Shown piece after piece: positions 18,201 through 30,117 of a DNA stretch of 64,000 nucleotides (positions are counted from its first letter, which is position 1; each line of letters opens with the position of its first letter). The notes under the pieces are model-generated. The model did no database searches and was not told where the DNA came from. It worked only from the letters and a program-made list of their open reading frames with translations. The stretch comes from Alitta virens. Taxonomy: Eukaryota; Annelida; Polychaeta; Phyllodocida; Nereididae. The stretch is from assembly GCA_932294295.1 (NCBI GenBank), contig OW028576.1, forward strand, positions 47,090,628-47,154,627. Direction: 5' to 3'. The position numbers and the translations under genes were made by a program.

Positions 18201-19529
18201 GCTAGCAAATAAACCATGTATGTTTGTTATTGCATGAAAATGGTCTCCATCCTTGTAGAGAAATATTTTGGACTTCCTGGACTGGTTCCCAGCATATGTA
18301 ATATCATGTCCTACTGTTTTGTCTATTACAACAATCTGTACATCAAGATGGTCTTCAAATTTGTGAAATTCCCTAATTTCAATTTGTCTGTTAGCAGGTA
18401 GATTTACCTCTTTTAGTAGCTGGAGGGCTCTACTTAGCTGTGAATTAGATCCAGGCCGGTGAGCTCTTTGGTGGTCAATGAGATGGTGATATTGTGGATC
18501 TTCTTGAAGTTTTGCCATGCATATGACAATGGCTCTTGCAGCACAGGTAACATCATTAGGCAGCTCAGGAATGGTAACAATACATTTCTTTCTAAACAGA
18601 GAACTGTTCTTGTCTTGAGTATTTGTGCTGGTGATGAGTAGTCTTTTTTGTTGTTTCTGAGAATGACAAATATGATGAGACTGCTTCTTGTAAAACATCT
18701 TGCAGTTAAAACAGATCTCTCTGTTTGGAAGGAGTCCTTCAATGTTGATTATGGAATGCATGCCATTGTCTTGGTATAAAAATATTCTGCTTTCTCTGGT
18801 TTCATTCATGTGTAAGATGTTGTAGTCAGCATCAACAACAATTATTTGAACATTGAAGTGATCTTCAAATTTGAATAATTGTGACAGCTCAATTGATCTG
18901 TCCCAGGGGAGTTGTAGCTTGGTGAGTATTCTCCTTGCTCTTCCCAGTTGAGAATTAGCACCTAGTTGGTGTGCCTTATCTGCTCTGATTAGGTTGTTAA
19001 AAAGTGGGTCTTTCCTTAGTTTGGCCATGCAGACAATGATGGATCTGGCAACACCTGTAGTATCATTTGGTATTTCTGGAATAGTGATGATAGGACTGCC
19101 TCCACCTTTGTCAGGATGAAAAATACCAAAATTAACATGGAAAGAATTGTCAACACTGAGACTCTCATCAGACTGTAGCACTTTTTCCATGCGGTCCATA
19201 ATGGTCTTTCCAGTGATGAGGGATTCAGGTCTCATATGAATAACAATATCCTGTCTGAGATCATTGTGCTGTATGACAACTCTTGCCTTATAATGTGGTC
19301 CATGTCTCTCTGTTGCCTTGTCAACTACATCTTGAAACATGTCCTCAAGTTGTTGTTGTATGTCTATCAATCTATGACCCATGTATTGCTGATCAAAGGT
19401 TGCTCTGAAGTTCCTTTCTTCATAGCCATATCTCCTGGCAACTCTATGCTGAATCTCCTTGATATGGTAAGGTAAAAGTCTTGGAGCTTTAACTCTTGAG
19501 TTATCATCAAATAAAGATCGTTTTGCCAT
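15273..19529 (-). CDS. Protein-primed family B DNA polymerase
   Basis: 1418 residues, uninterrupted. It would replicate the element. N-terminal region 1-145 is followed by two copies of a roughly 145-residue unit (147-292 and 317-462, each with a TIPE(I/L)PND start and an FEDH..VQI core) and Cys/His zinc clusters (463-670). Exonuclease: FFDFEAT (D579, E581), SNYDF (N707, D709) and the ExoIII YCRTD (823-827). A Vsr-like EFYGCRWHGC motif lies at about 896-905. Polymerase motifs: A YDFTSLYSF (1004-1012), B KLALNSFWGKFG (1185-1196), C YMDTDS (1281-1286). A conserved stretch normally found soon after ExoIII seems absent. TATA box at 19562-19570, AATAAA near 15200. Confidence 0.95.
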   Translation of the reverse strand: MAKRSLFDDNSRVKAPRLLPYHIKEIQHRVARRYGYEERNFRATFDQQYMGHRLIDIQQQLEDMFQDVVDKATERHGPHYKARVVIQHNDLRQDIVIHMRPESLITGKTIMDRMEKVLQSDESLSVDNSFHVNFGIFHPDKGGGSPIITIPEIPNDTTGVARSIIVCMAKLRKDPLFNNLIRADKAHQLGANSQLGRARRILTKLQLPWDRSIELSQLFKFEDHFNVQIIVVDADYNILHMNETRESRIFLYQDNGMHSIINIEGLLPNREICFNCKMFYKKQSHHICHSQKQQKRLLITSTNTQDKNSSLFRKKCIVTIPELPNDVTCAARAIVICMAKLQEDPQYHHLIDHQRAHRPGSNSQLSRALQLLKEVNLPANRQIEIREFHKFEDHLDVQIVVIDKTVGHDITYAGNQSRKSKIFLYKDGDHFHAITNIHGLFASKEICTACLQFYGRNSTHHCSQRCPVCNREECTWDGKLHCKDCNRLCRSPQCYHTHKETQQYQKGPRKDQDKLSRCDMYFKCTNCRKLLNTLYRSKEEHVCHEWQCQCCSLFFVGEHHCYMRSAEAKPSTEKFIFFDFEATQDEVFQCQDGYMPTKRSTCQTCTEDYVCPTCRRCSNCNLWYCGLSQHIPNMVIAQTECSECTDQQTHCNSCGVQCHNHSKSSTCPSCYKKEVMFKGQNTLEDFGSWLFHESHKGYTSMAHCGSNYDFVFLQHYLINNGIFPKIIRNGTKILYMHVPGLSMRFIDSYHFMPMALKKLPKTLGLSVALNKGDFPHKFNTREHFQQRHFASYPEMQYYSRDIEADWYRNRIGPYDMHKDMEEYCRTDVELFEASDIAHIPSNGYTARNNHSYKSIQWLEYLSHKNNISIQHARNTGEFKVDKYRIDGASESGVLYEFYGCRWHGCATCFPDRHIRDRPGGSTMQELHDKTMNREEFLKTRAPKLVTIWECQFDQQVKESPVMNDFVSKLDIPQRLDIRSSFFGGRVIPVYIYHKVQPGEKIHFYDFTSLYSFINKYKPLPVRHPKIITRDFDYSMASYFGIAKLKILPPQSLYHAVLPYRCRGKLTFPLCRTCCDNENIKPCQCTTDERAITGTYCTPEIMKAIEKGYTVLKIYEVYHWEQTSDTLFREYVDTFLRIKQESSGKPSWVKTDADMERYIEQYQTAEGITLRKENIKHNPGLRTVAKLALNSFWGKFGQKPNQTKNHYFTDPVKFKRMMNDPTTEIINIHMVNEECLMVESKSRTTFEPDNLKSNDVIASFTTCWARLELYNLIDFLGRRVLYMDTDSVLYTAKEGDPMPPLGDFLGQLTDELPQGQWITEFISSGPKSYAYRLTYGSECVKFKGLTINSSNIHIVNFQSMQDLINQKLTIKLAPYNLFTRDKVNGGIFNRTTYKTAHLVFDKRILLDNYISVPFSYLSI

Positions 19530-19561
19530 GCTGATATTGAAGATTTGGCAAGATGGATCAT

Positions 19562-19570
19562 CTTTTTATA
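19562..19570 (-). promoter_or_regulatory. TATA box of the PolB gene
   Basis: CTATAAAAAG on the minus strand lies about 35-45 bp before the PolB ATG at 19529. Confidence 0.55.
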
Positions 19571-19697
19571 GTAATCAGAAGTGGGAATGAAGTATTAGAT
19601 CAGTGTGTAATTTGATTGGTCTATATGCATGGGAGGGCCAAACAAGTCTGGACATGCAGCATACTTGATGACCTTAGATGACCTACAGTTGATGACC

Positions 19698-19985
19698 TTA
19701 GATGACCTGCAGTGAATGACTCATACCAGTCTCTTCATTTGGGTCATGATCCTTTGTTCCTTCTTCATTCAATCTCCTCATAGCTTCAAGTTGCCAAATT
19801 ATGCCATTTCTACTTTCATCATCAGGAGTTATTGGGTGAATTATGTTTTTCTCAGTATTGAAAGTAACAGTAAGCTTTTTAAGACTGATTTTATCTGTGT
19901 AACTTTCCATTTCTGAATGATAAAATGTTTCTCTCTCTTTATTTATAGAGACCAGAGTTATTTTTTGTTCAGCATGTATGATCAT
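19698..19985 (-). CDS. Small hypothetical protein near the right end
   Basis: About 95 residues from the ATG at 19985 (MIIHAEQKITLVSINKE), hydrophilic, with a final acidic part (GTKDHDPNEETG). No domain is recognised. It is transcribed like PolB and lies between PolB and the right TIR; it could be a real early gene or chance. The rest of 19571-20289 holds no gene. Confidence 0.35.
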   Translation of the reverse strand: MIIHAEQKITLVSINKERETFYHSEMESYTDKISLKKLTVTFNTEKNIIHPITPDDESRNGIIWQLEAMRRLNEEGTKDHDPNEETGMSHSLQVI

Positions 19986-20289
19986 GTTGCTGTTATAGAG
20001 TATTTTTAGATCCAAACAGATGAGTCATAAGATGAAGTAGTGAGACATTTGATCAGTTACCATCAAATAACATCAAAGGATAGACAGGGGGTAGGATGTA
20101 TCCATACTTAAGTATAATGAGCCTAGTATATAATAGTAATGCATATAGGTAATTTATTTTTAGAAACTGACTCATGTGAAATAATGTCAATTTTCACTAT
20201 CAACAATGATCAAAGGGGTAGAATTGTAAGCATTAGGCTAAACTATCATCCTTCAAAGGAGAGGATCGAGGTGACAGCTCTCACCTGGT

Positions 20290-21022
20290 GAGGTCATGAC
20301 CTTTGACCAGGGTAAATAACACTGGTCTCCCCTCTGGTGAGTCACAAGGGTAAAAATAGCAGATCTCCCCCCTGGTGAGTAACAAATTTTAGGTCAGAGG
20401 ACTGTAGTGTTTAGTTGTCTAGCCTAGAATATCTATCTATATCTGTCTAGAATTGTCTAGCCTATCTATATTTGTTCTAGACTATCTGTCTATATATCTG
20501 AGTAGATTAGAGTGGCTTATTAGAGAGGAGGTGGCTTATTAGACAGGGGGGTTGCAAATGGGGGGGGGCTAGAGGACATAGAGAATGAAAGTTAGTATGG
20601 GAAGTGCCAGGTGATAGGCTAAGTAGACAGTGGATCAAAAGTAGGACAAGTAGGGTCAAGTGGGATCAAGGGGGGGTCGATGAAAGTTAGCATGGGAAGT
20701 GCCCGGAGTGCTAATTAGACATGGGATCAAAGGTGAAAGTTAGCATGGGAAGTGACCCCGTGTGCTAATTAGATATGGGGATCGATGAAAGTTAGCATGG
20801 GGACAGGGGATCAAAGAGGGTCAAGTAGGGTCAAGTGGGGGGTCAAGTGGGGTCAAGGGGGGGGGTTCGATGAAAGTTAGCATGGGAAGTGCGTGGGTGC
20901 AAAGAGAAAGGTCAAGTGGGGTCAAATTTTTGGTGATTTTTGGGGGGGTCAGCTAGAGGACATCGAGGATGAAAATTAGCATGGATAAGTGGGGGGGGAT
21001 CAGACCTACCCCTCTTAGTAGT
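20290..21022. repeat. Right terminal inverted repeat of Polinton 1
   Basis: Inverted counterpart of 1466-2336. It ends CCTCTTAGTAGT immediately before the TAAATA duplication at 21023-21028. The units are reverse complements of the left C-rich repeats. Confidence 0.9.
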
Positions 21023-21060
21023 TAAATAAACAGAAAACTGTTTGCATAATTTTTTAATTA
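21023..21060 (+). mobile_element. TSD and continuation of the interrupted LINE
   Basis: TAAATA (21023-21028) is the second target-site copy. The next bases continue the frame of the retrotransposon at 1380-1465 with residues (KTVCIIF) expected after the RT catalytic box. Similarity fades after about 21050. Confidence 0.7.
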
Positions 21061-21379
21061 TTATTAATAACATACAAATATATAATATAAAGTTGCTGAA
21101 CTACATAAATTAGTTAAAGAGGTTTTGAACTTTTTTGATGGTGCTTGTGGCCATTCCCTGAGGGTTTGCTGCTGCACAGCCTGTGTTTTTTTAATGAAAT
21201 CATGACACTGAAGGCAGGGGGAATTAATAGCAGAAAAATAGTCAGTTATCTTCTGACTATGAGGGATGCAACTAGCTTATACAGCTGTACCCAGTAAGGC
21301 ATATTTAATACTTTATTTGCTTTTTTTTAATGTTTTTACAAAGGAGAAAACTAACATTTCACTGGTTTCGTCCCAATAA

Positions 21380-21660
21380 CAAGAATAAAGGTATCGTGTT
21401 GGAGAATAAATTTGACAAAACTTTTATTGAAAAGTGTACATGAGTTAACAATCCAATTAATTATCGCAATTTTAGAGTAAACGCATAGCATATTTTTCAG
21501 TTTTAGCGACAAATGGACACCTGCTATATCTGATTATAGACGTTGTGAAGTGCCACGTGTGAGCAATAAAACAGTTTTCGGAAAAGTCAACCCAGCAACA
21601 ACTTGCACAACTTTTCTAAAAATAATTTTTATCAGTAAAAGTTTGTATAAAAATTGACTG
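21380..21660 (+). promoter_or_regulatory. Promoter-like relic matching the Cys-rich gene promoters (inverted)
   Basis: The reverse complement matches 30835-31090 and 56010-56270, the upstream regions of the Cys-rich secreted gene and its copy: shared blocks include TTTCCGAAAA, TGGCACTTCACAA, AGCAGGTGT and CACGATACCTTT. A TATA sequence (TGTATAAAAA, about 21642) points right. No matching signal-peptide exon follows, so the cognate gene is lost or diverged. Confidence 0.55.
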
Positions 21661-24600
21661 TCAAGAACAATTGGTCTACACACAACTTCAGATGGATAGT
21701 CCTCATCCCATTGTTTTCAGGCATGGCAGGGTGGTTTTCTGCAGAGGGCTTGGTGGGTTACAGAGGTAGAGGTTGGAGAGAAAAAGGATGATAATTCTGC
21801 GAGAGCCAACCTGAGGGTTGTTCCTGCAGGTGGGCCTCATGTATTCTATAACAGAAATAAAGTAGGCAGAGACTGTTTTCTTATAAACATTACATACTAG
21901 GCATATTATGAACAAAATATGAAAAAACTCTGACGTGCTAAGAAATATTTAACACTATTTTGTGTTATAATGTAATTGCTGAATTTCAAATATTCTTAAG
22001 AAGTATTACAATAGCCCATATTTGGAGGTATATATGATTTCTGCTTGTGACATTTAACATATTGGCATCTTAACATCTAGATGTTAAAATGTCAGCATCT
22101 TAGCATCTTAACATGTAGATGTTAAAATGTTTCATGCTTAAACGCATGGCAGCTGAACACCCAAACATATTTGTACATAATAAACTTTGAATTTTTGAAA
22201 TTGAAGGAGCAGCTAACAGTAGACAAATCGGCATTTTCACTATGGGAAAGTTTATTGATTTTATAGAGCTATAGTGAACCTAGCATTGTAGCAAGGCCCT
22301 GATGGTATTCGATCCGTGTTTTAGACAATGCAACAAATGACAATCCAGCGTTAATTATTGCTGCCTTGAAACCCAAGGACAGAGCATAAAGACAATCAGA
22401 TTCTACATGGCTATAGCCAGAGGCTGAAATCAGACGAGTTGAACCCAATAAAAACCGTTACAAATGTTACCAGAATGTAGAAACTGACCGGCAAAATGGC
22501 GGGAAATGCTACTAATTGGATCACATTGGATCCTACCATGTTTAGATTATCTGCAACTGCACTTATACTAGCACTTATACTTTTTTAACAATACAATGTC
22601 AGCAGGCCTAGCTGAAACATTTCTATTGCCTCTGGGCCTAGTCTGAGGCCTCATGATTATGTAAATTATTCTGTTTCTATGTCATGAGAGCTGTCAGGTG
22701 TAGTATTGACATAAAAAGTATATATATACGATTGCGGAGTTACTATTTAAAAAAAAACTGACTGTTTACTTCTGGGTGAGTAGAGATAACACACAATAAA
22801 ACTTATATATTAATTTATTTCATGAAAAATACACAATGTCAATTAGGTGACCCAATGTCAGTTTTTTTTTAATTAAAAGAAAAATTCTTTAATTTATGTA
22901 CAGCCATGTGCAAGTTCTAAACCACTACATACAAATTTTCAACAATTTTGGATCAAAGAGAGAATAATATGATTCATTGCTCAGTCAGCTTTTTCCCCGC
23001 TCATTCTGTCTCATATCCAGTCTTATAATTTAATTACTATGCTTTAGCTATTAAAGAAGGTGATGTTATTGTGCACAATTGACTTTCAGGGACATTTTTT
23101 TCGCCTTTTTCCAGAGAAATTCATAAAAGAACAGTGCTTTGAGGGGATCGGAAAATAAAGCATGCCAAATCAAAAAGTCTAATTTTTTCAAAAACCTTTC
23201 CACAAATCTTGCAATAGAAATATGTCCAGCCATATGAATTTATTATAATTTTTCACATGATTGTAACTTCTTATAATAATCAATATGAGACAATAACAAA
23301 GTGGGTCACCACGCTTGTTTTCTAGTTTGACTGAACTAATACTATTTTTTTTAAAAAAGGGCATCAAACACGATAGTAATAAAATATTGTCCAAGCAGCA
23401 GATTTTCGCATTTATCATTGTTAAATAATCAATAAAATATATTAATGATTCATTTGTAATGAAAGGTCTTGGTGTGAAAAATATAAATATGCATTGAAAA
23501 TATGTAAAATTATCATTCTGAAGGAATAGTTTGCACAAATAATGAGTTTGGGCAATATTATTGGTGCTGTTTTATTATATACTAGTTAATTTTCCATCAA
23601 TGGGTTATTGGTCATGTTTTCTTGTAATATATATAATATTTATTGTGCTGTTGACCTTGTCTTCATTGTAACTGTAGAATTTGGTGCTTATGTAAAATGC
23701 TGATCTTGATGCAAATTCTCATGAAAGAAGACACTTATCAGAAATTAACTTGATTGTTTATGATATGTCAGAAAGGTGGAGATGCAACAACTTCAATTAC
23801 AATGACATAAACAACTTGGTAAGAAACCGTGCTCAGTACCGTAGTACATATTTAAGCTCCTTTGGTCTCCACTCCAAAGGCAGGCCAGCCTCATAATTAA
23901 GCTAGGTCCTCCAAGTTTAGATAATAATCATAGATCAAACAGGTCATTAGCTCAATTATTTAACAAAGCATGCCCTAGATGCGGGAACAGTTGGGTGATG
24001 CCGTTGAAGAAAGTGACAATATGCAGAGGAAGATTCAGTTAGGTGCTACACTGGATCGAGATGATGCCTGAAAAGATTTTACTGGTCATAGCAGGCACAG
24101 GGTTTGCTGAATGGTACATGACGTGGCGCATCTTGTATTTTGATAATTGTGTCATCTTTATTCACATGCGACAGATGTTGGACAGTCTCTCAGACAAAGG
24201 CAACAAATTAGTGATATGGCATGCAATAATATGTTTGCACTTATGAAGTGACAGACACTTCCTACTAGGAATGCAATCTTTGGTGGTGGCCATAAAAAAT
24301 AATGTGAAGTCAAATGGGAAAAACATTGCAAAACTGCCCTGCTTATCATCCACGCCACCATATCATATTTATGTACCTGATATGGTAACAGGTTCTGCAC
24401 TCTAAACAAAGAATTGCAAAAATGACTGAAGGTAACAACACTTTGAATCATTCAATATGATTACCATAAGTAACTTGGCGCTGTCTGTATCTGAAAACCC
24501 TTTCATCATTTTGTCAACCCTTAGTTTAGAGAGATAGAAAAAGACAATTTAAGAGTTCTATACAGGCCATCCATGAGGCAGTTGGACCAGATATTGTAAA

Positions 24601-26248
24601 GTCTTCCTGGATTCTACGCTACATTGGATCTGACTGTCTAATGTTGTCTAATGTGTCAACGCTGACAAAAGCAAACTAACATGATGGAACACACTCATGA
24701 AAGGAAACCCTAATGTCATTGGAGCCTTCCTTCAAAATGCAGTCAACCAAATGCACATTTTGAAGAATCTTTTTTTGGTCTAGAGGCATTTGTTGTTACA
24801 ATTTACTGTCTTCATGGCTTTCTGAATGAACTTGCCAAGACTTTGTGGCATCTCTTTAAGAAAGCCCAGAGACTGAGAAGTTACCTCTAACTTGGTCAAT
24901 TGTGAAGTATCAAAATTTGAGGGCATCATACCAAGTCCTTGTGCTGTGACCTGGTGCAAACTCTGAAATCCCATCTCCTCTGCATCATAGATGGAAGTTA
25001 AAGAGTGTCAATTTCATACAAATGATATCAGACCTGGCTATCAAAGAACTAATGTAATGTTGGTTTTGTCTCAGGGAATGTAATTCTTTGTCATGTTATT
25101 GTTTACAAGAAGAATAACATGGCATGCACAGAGATCATGAGAGATGTAATTTTCCTTCACCATCAAAGGAAAGTCTTTTCTAATCAGAAAAATCAGATGG
25201 ACTGAAGGAATGTGTGCACTGGAGGAGTCTTCTAGGATTCCATGAGCATGAATAATACGAGCATGCCAACTCAAGACAAACCACCAGGAAAGCTGTTAGT
25301 TTCATCATCTTGATCAGTTTCTGTCTCAATAACTTTCTATCTTGGTCAGTTGTGAGGTGTGATGCTGCAAAGAAACCGCAGCAATTTTTATATGCATCTT
25401 CTTTGTTTGTACAAGTAAGTGGCAAACTGGGTTTTTCATATGTTATGGCTAAATTGAGAGTCATGTGCAATTCAAAGTTCATAATGCGGTAAAACTCTGT
25501 TTCTGTGTGTAAATATGCATTGTTATTGTTTAATGAAACAGATAGCCAAATACCACAATTGGTCAGATTTCTGTTTGTAAAATCTGCATGAAGCTAGTAA
25601 TCCTTGGTAAGTTTGGCTGTGTACAAGCATTTTACGTTAAAAGTATGAAAATTCAAGTATGCATATCATAAGACAATACAATTCAAAATCATAACAACTA
25701 TTATGTAGATGATATATATATTTGCCATAATGCATCTTAATGGACACATTTGGCTGTTCAGATCTGCTGTATACCACAGTTTATGTTCCTGATTATTGTG
25801 TCTCCCACAGCAGATATAAATATATAGCTCAATCTTTGAAGTAAGGATATTTCTTAATCCATCATTCAAATAGCATAACTTTTTGCGAGAACAATTTGTA
25901 TGAAAATAATACTCTCAAGAGAGAATTTTATAGTAGGATTGATACAGTAATATGAAACTATGTTATGAAACGCACACAAAGTTTCTATAGAATTACATGG
26001 GGAATTAGGGATAGACTTACATGTAATACAGCAAGTATTTTGTCCATTTCCTCAATTCACTCTAATCGAGTAATTTTGCATGTGTAATTTAATGGTATGA
26101 TGTATGACAAACATGTGCAGTATTTCCGTGTATTATTTACTTTTTATTGCATCAATGTAATGGGCAGATATTAATGAACAAGGGGTCAATTTATATTTTC
26201 TGCCTTTGTTTGAAAATGCCATTGAACTAACACACGTGTAACTTTAAA
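21661..26248. other. Intergenic host DNA without recognised genes
   Basis: Only short ORFs without recognisable domains are seen. The segment 22140-22362 recurs inverted at 48595-48830. AT-rich and low-complexity tracts are common. Protein-like decayed stretches around 24040-25490 were not identified. Confidence 0.5.
22140..22362. repeat. Dispersed repeat, inverted copy at 48595-48830
   Basis: Blocks such as GAACACCCAAACATATTTGT, GGAGCAGCTAACAGTAG and AATCCAGCGTTAATTATTGC appear as reverse complements directly after LINE copy B. The nature of the repeat is unknown. Confidence 0.75.
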
Positions 26249-29200
26249 TCAGTTATAGGTACAGCAGCGAATGCTAATACCGTCACCACTACATGCAGGT
26301 TCCCTAGCAGAAGTGCATGCCCCTGTGATCACCTGAAAGACCAAAGTGAATAGTATTGTTATTATACTGCATATCAAATAAGCAGCATATTTCGGGAACA
26401 TTTGCTGTTATAAAAACAACTATTTCAGATTGAGCAGGAGTAAAATAGTTAATATAGACCTATCTTTCCTCATTGGTATACTTACCTCATCTGACTGGCA
26501 TGTAACTAGCTGTCCATAATTTCCATGGATCCATTCACATACTCCTGTGACTTGTAGTCCAGTATCTATTAAAATTTATAATATAAGTTATCACACAATT
26601 ATTTTAATAATACAGGAATTTATTCCACAAAGTTGTCATATTTCATGAAGCCGAAGGCTTCCATATGAGTTTACCGTTTAAGGACCTATAACAGGTTCAA
26701 ATTTTGGGCTGGTCATGCCCTGCAGCTGAGCATTTGTTGGTTCTGTGGTCAATGATTTAACTAGACCTGACGGCTCGCATGACAGAAAAACACAGCAGTC
26801 AAGTGCATGTCTGACTAAAGTGGATCATTGAACAGAGTTTTTTCCCAATTAATGTTTCCAGCAATTTAAGACATAAGGAAATAATGAGATTATTATAGCC
26901 TATCTGGTCAATTATTCTGGTTTGTACCTTGTTGTGGCCATGTCCCTTGATATATTGCAGTAGTTCTAACATTCCCCACCAGGGCAGGGTCACTGAAGTA
27001 AACACTAGGGGCTGCATACTAATTTGGGCAAAAATAGCCAGATTTCTAGTAGGTTTTTGCTAGTTTTTACCACAAGTGGTTGTTCCAAAATCAGCTGAGT
27101 AACTGGCCATCTACATGCTTAGTGGCTCAGTTCCGGGCCATCCTGAGGTCCCCCCACTTGCTCCCCGAGCAGTGGCTGGATTCAACAGCATCAAAGGTGT
27201 CCACTCATTTCAGTAAATTACTGAGGACTCTAGACAGCTATAGCGGTCCATACCTGACTGTGATCTAAACATGCTAATGCCAGCTGCTTCTGTCCACTTC
27301 TACAGCTAATAGTCAGCTTACATTTATCAAAAAAGTGTAGGCATTGGCAAATGTAAGAAATTAATGTAATATATCATAAATATGCTCTTTTAGATCCTGT
27401 ATTGAGTAGCCAGCAATCACAGCTTTGGCTAGGTCAATTTGACAGGTCTTTTCGAATGAAACTAACAGTACATACCATCACAACAGAGGAGCCTGGTCCA
27501 CACATCATTGCCACAGTCAGAAGTCAAGCCAGAAGTGCATAGTGATGTCACAACTCCATTATCTGGGCAGCTGACATAATCACCATAGATTCCTTCTTGC
27601 AGCTCGCAGGTATCTGTTAAAAATAAGGTTTGAGGATCCAGGAATATATGTAGAAGAAATAAACAGTAGACAGAGATGTATTTAGGCTAACGTCAAATGA
27701 TAAGTGTTACCAGTGGTTAGTATAATTGTATTTAGTTCACCCAGATAATTCATTCAAAAAAAAAAAAAAAAAATACCATGAGAGACTAATAGTTTAGTAG
27801 ATAAGCAATGGGCACTCTGGTGTTACATGAACAGAACAAAAATGATTTAGAAAAGCAGATTTTGTATGAAACTAAATTTTAGAATGTATAAAGGAAAAAA
27901 GAAAATTTTGAGAAGTTTCCTAAATATTATTAGAGCAAAGTTAATAGAATAACCTTGTTATGCTACACCAAGATATATTAGTTTTCCTGTTGTTCTGGGT
28001 AGGTAATCACCAATGAAAATGTTAGTTACAGTTGGCAGAATTGATATGTAAACTTTTGTTACTTGTAAAGTAAGTTTAAGCTTCTTTGATGACTCATAGT
28101 GACATTCATGTCAATTGATCATAGTGGCATTCATGTCAATTGATCATTCTGTATTCACTGAAGCTTGTCATTAAAGACAAGGTTCAGCTATACAACGAGA
28201 CTCTAGTGATAGACAAATTGGGTAACAGTGATGGACCTTTCAATGCGTCACAACTGCCTTATGATTCATCATGGGACAGAGCAACTGCAGTAAAACAAAT
28301 GTGGCTCATCAATGCAGTTTTTAGTAGCATAAATCAAGGAAAGTTTACAGATTGATTCTAAGAAAAATTGGGGCTTGCATGGTAAGAGCAGTTAAGAAAA
28401 TCAAAAACTCAAACAAAGCAGTAACTATGTTTATGGAGTAAGATAATTATGTAGACATTGTCTAATACAGCGGCCACGCCACATTAATACATGCACTGTA
28501 CGTCCGTCACAATTGGCCTGATGTATTTTTTCCGTCCATCATGGCCGGGATTAACTTTGATTTTTAGAGTTCAAAAATACCATACTCTTTGAGGTCGTGT
28601 GACCTACCATTCAGTCTAATTTTGAGTTGCATTGGTTGCTAAGGCGCTGTGAGTTGCAAGCACAGTTGTAAGGTGGGACTCATGTGACCCACAGGCACAG
28701 TTGCCATGATGCCACAGGACCTACATTCACCCTCTTTCTGATTTTGAATTTTCCACTTATTGGATTAAAATTTTGCGCTATTCAATTTCAAATGGTTAAA
28801 ACTATTGTTATTTATTATATGGTATCACAAATATCTGTAAAATCAGATAACAAATTTAAGAAAAAATTCGATGAGAGATGTAGTGATTTAGGCAAGGGCT
28901 ATGTCTTTACTACCATCCAGTATCAAATAGACGCCAGAAATGACTCTTTTTTTCGAAATACTCAAAATGACCATATCTCTGGCCCTGCACATCAAATATC
29001 CCTACCCACATATTAATTACATAAATTATGTATACATTGAACTTTATATAATAGAAATGACCTCATATAAAAATATACTTCGATAATCAATTACTTTATT
29101 TTATGATTAAAAATTAGGATATAATGGTGGAGTTTGTGAAAGTTTGACTTATCAATACCTGTTGCTGAGGATTGGCATTTATGATGCAATGTGGTGATTA

Positions 29201-29652
29201 ATCATAAATATATAATGAAATAAATGAAGGGGCAGTAGTCCAAGTCTTAAACTAATGAATGAAAATTAGACATAAATTGTGATATGCAATTATACATTAT
29301 TATATAATGTGCTGTTTGACACATGTTAGAAATAGGGTCATTTATAGAATTTATATATTATTATATGATTATAAATGGTTAAATTTACATAATTATATGT
29401 AAAATTAGACACCATATCATCCAAATATTTCACGGCGTTGAAATTTTTTAGGGGGGGGGGGTTCAATGTCCAAACTTAACAAAAGACTGAAACACCAGTA
29501 TTAACCATCACTTGTATATAATGTAATCTCTGTGCTTTTACATCCATGTTCATATATCTTTGAACTATGCCTTGTTGTACATTTTCCTAATTCATGTGCT
29601 GTACTTATATTAACATTGTGATAATGAACAGTTTTAACTGCAGTAATATATG

Positions 29653-29698
<46 letters not shown>

Positions 29699-30059
29699 AC
29701 CAATGTATGTAAACAGAACAAATGCTCAAGAAATACCTCATTGTGATCTGACACCATTGAATATAGGACTCATTTTACCGTACTATTATTAAGCAACTGG
29801 GACCATGGATGTGTAGATAATCTATTGATAATGTATTAACTTTTATACCATGTATATATATTGAATATAGGAATAGTTAGTAGAAGCTAACATAATTCAT
29901 GTTTTTATCTGTTATTTTGTTAAATCTATAATGAATGATAATTATTACTGTGTCAATTAAGGCATATATGTATATAGAAAGGCAGATCTAGTTGTGTATA
30001 TTATTATTTGTTTTTATGCTAAGACATTAGTCTTTACCAACTTAGATAGACAGACAGAC

Positions 30060-30117
<58 letters not shown>

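Larger units (their letters stand above)
1466..21022 (-). mobile_element. Polinton/Maverick (adintovirus-like) element 1, complete ends
   Basis: This is a 19,557 bp self-synthesising DNA element. Both ends are visible: the left terminus begins ACTACTAAGAGGGG and the right terminus is its reverse complement, flanked by TAAATA duplications. Core genes run on the minus strand: PolB (15273-19529), integrase (13848-14912), penton-like (13441-13827), basic protein (12996-13400), major capsid protein (11763-13030, frameshifted) and FtsK/A32-type ATPase (11002-11727). Accessory genes occupy 2387-9850. I found no adenain-type protease. Frameshifts in capsid and integrase genes suggest a recently inactivated copy or assembly errors. 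Strand is given as that of the core genes. Confidence 0.95.

Noticed and set aside
28684..29016. 110-residue plus-strand ORF and its copy at 53539-53805
   Set aside because: It lies antisense in an intron of the Cys-rich gene and is not conserved in frame between the two copies.
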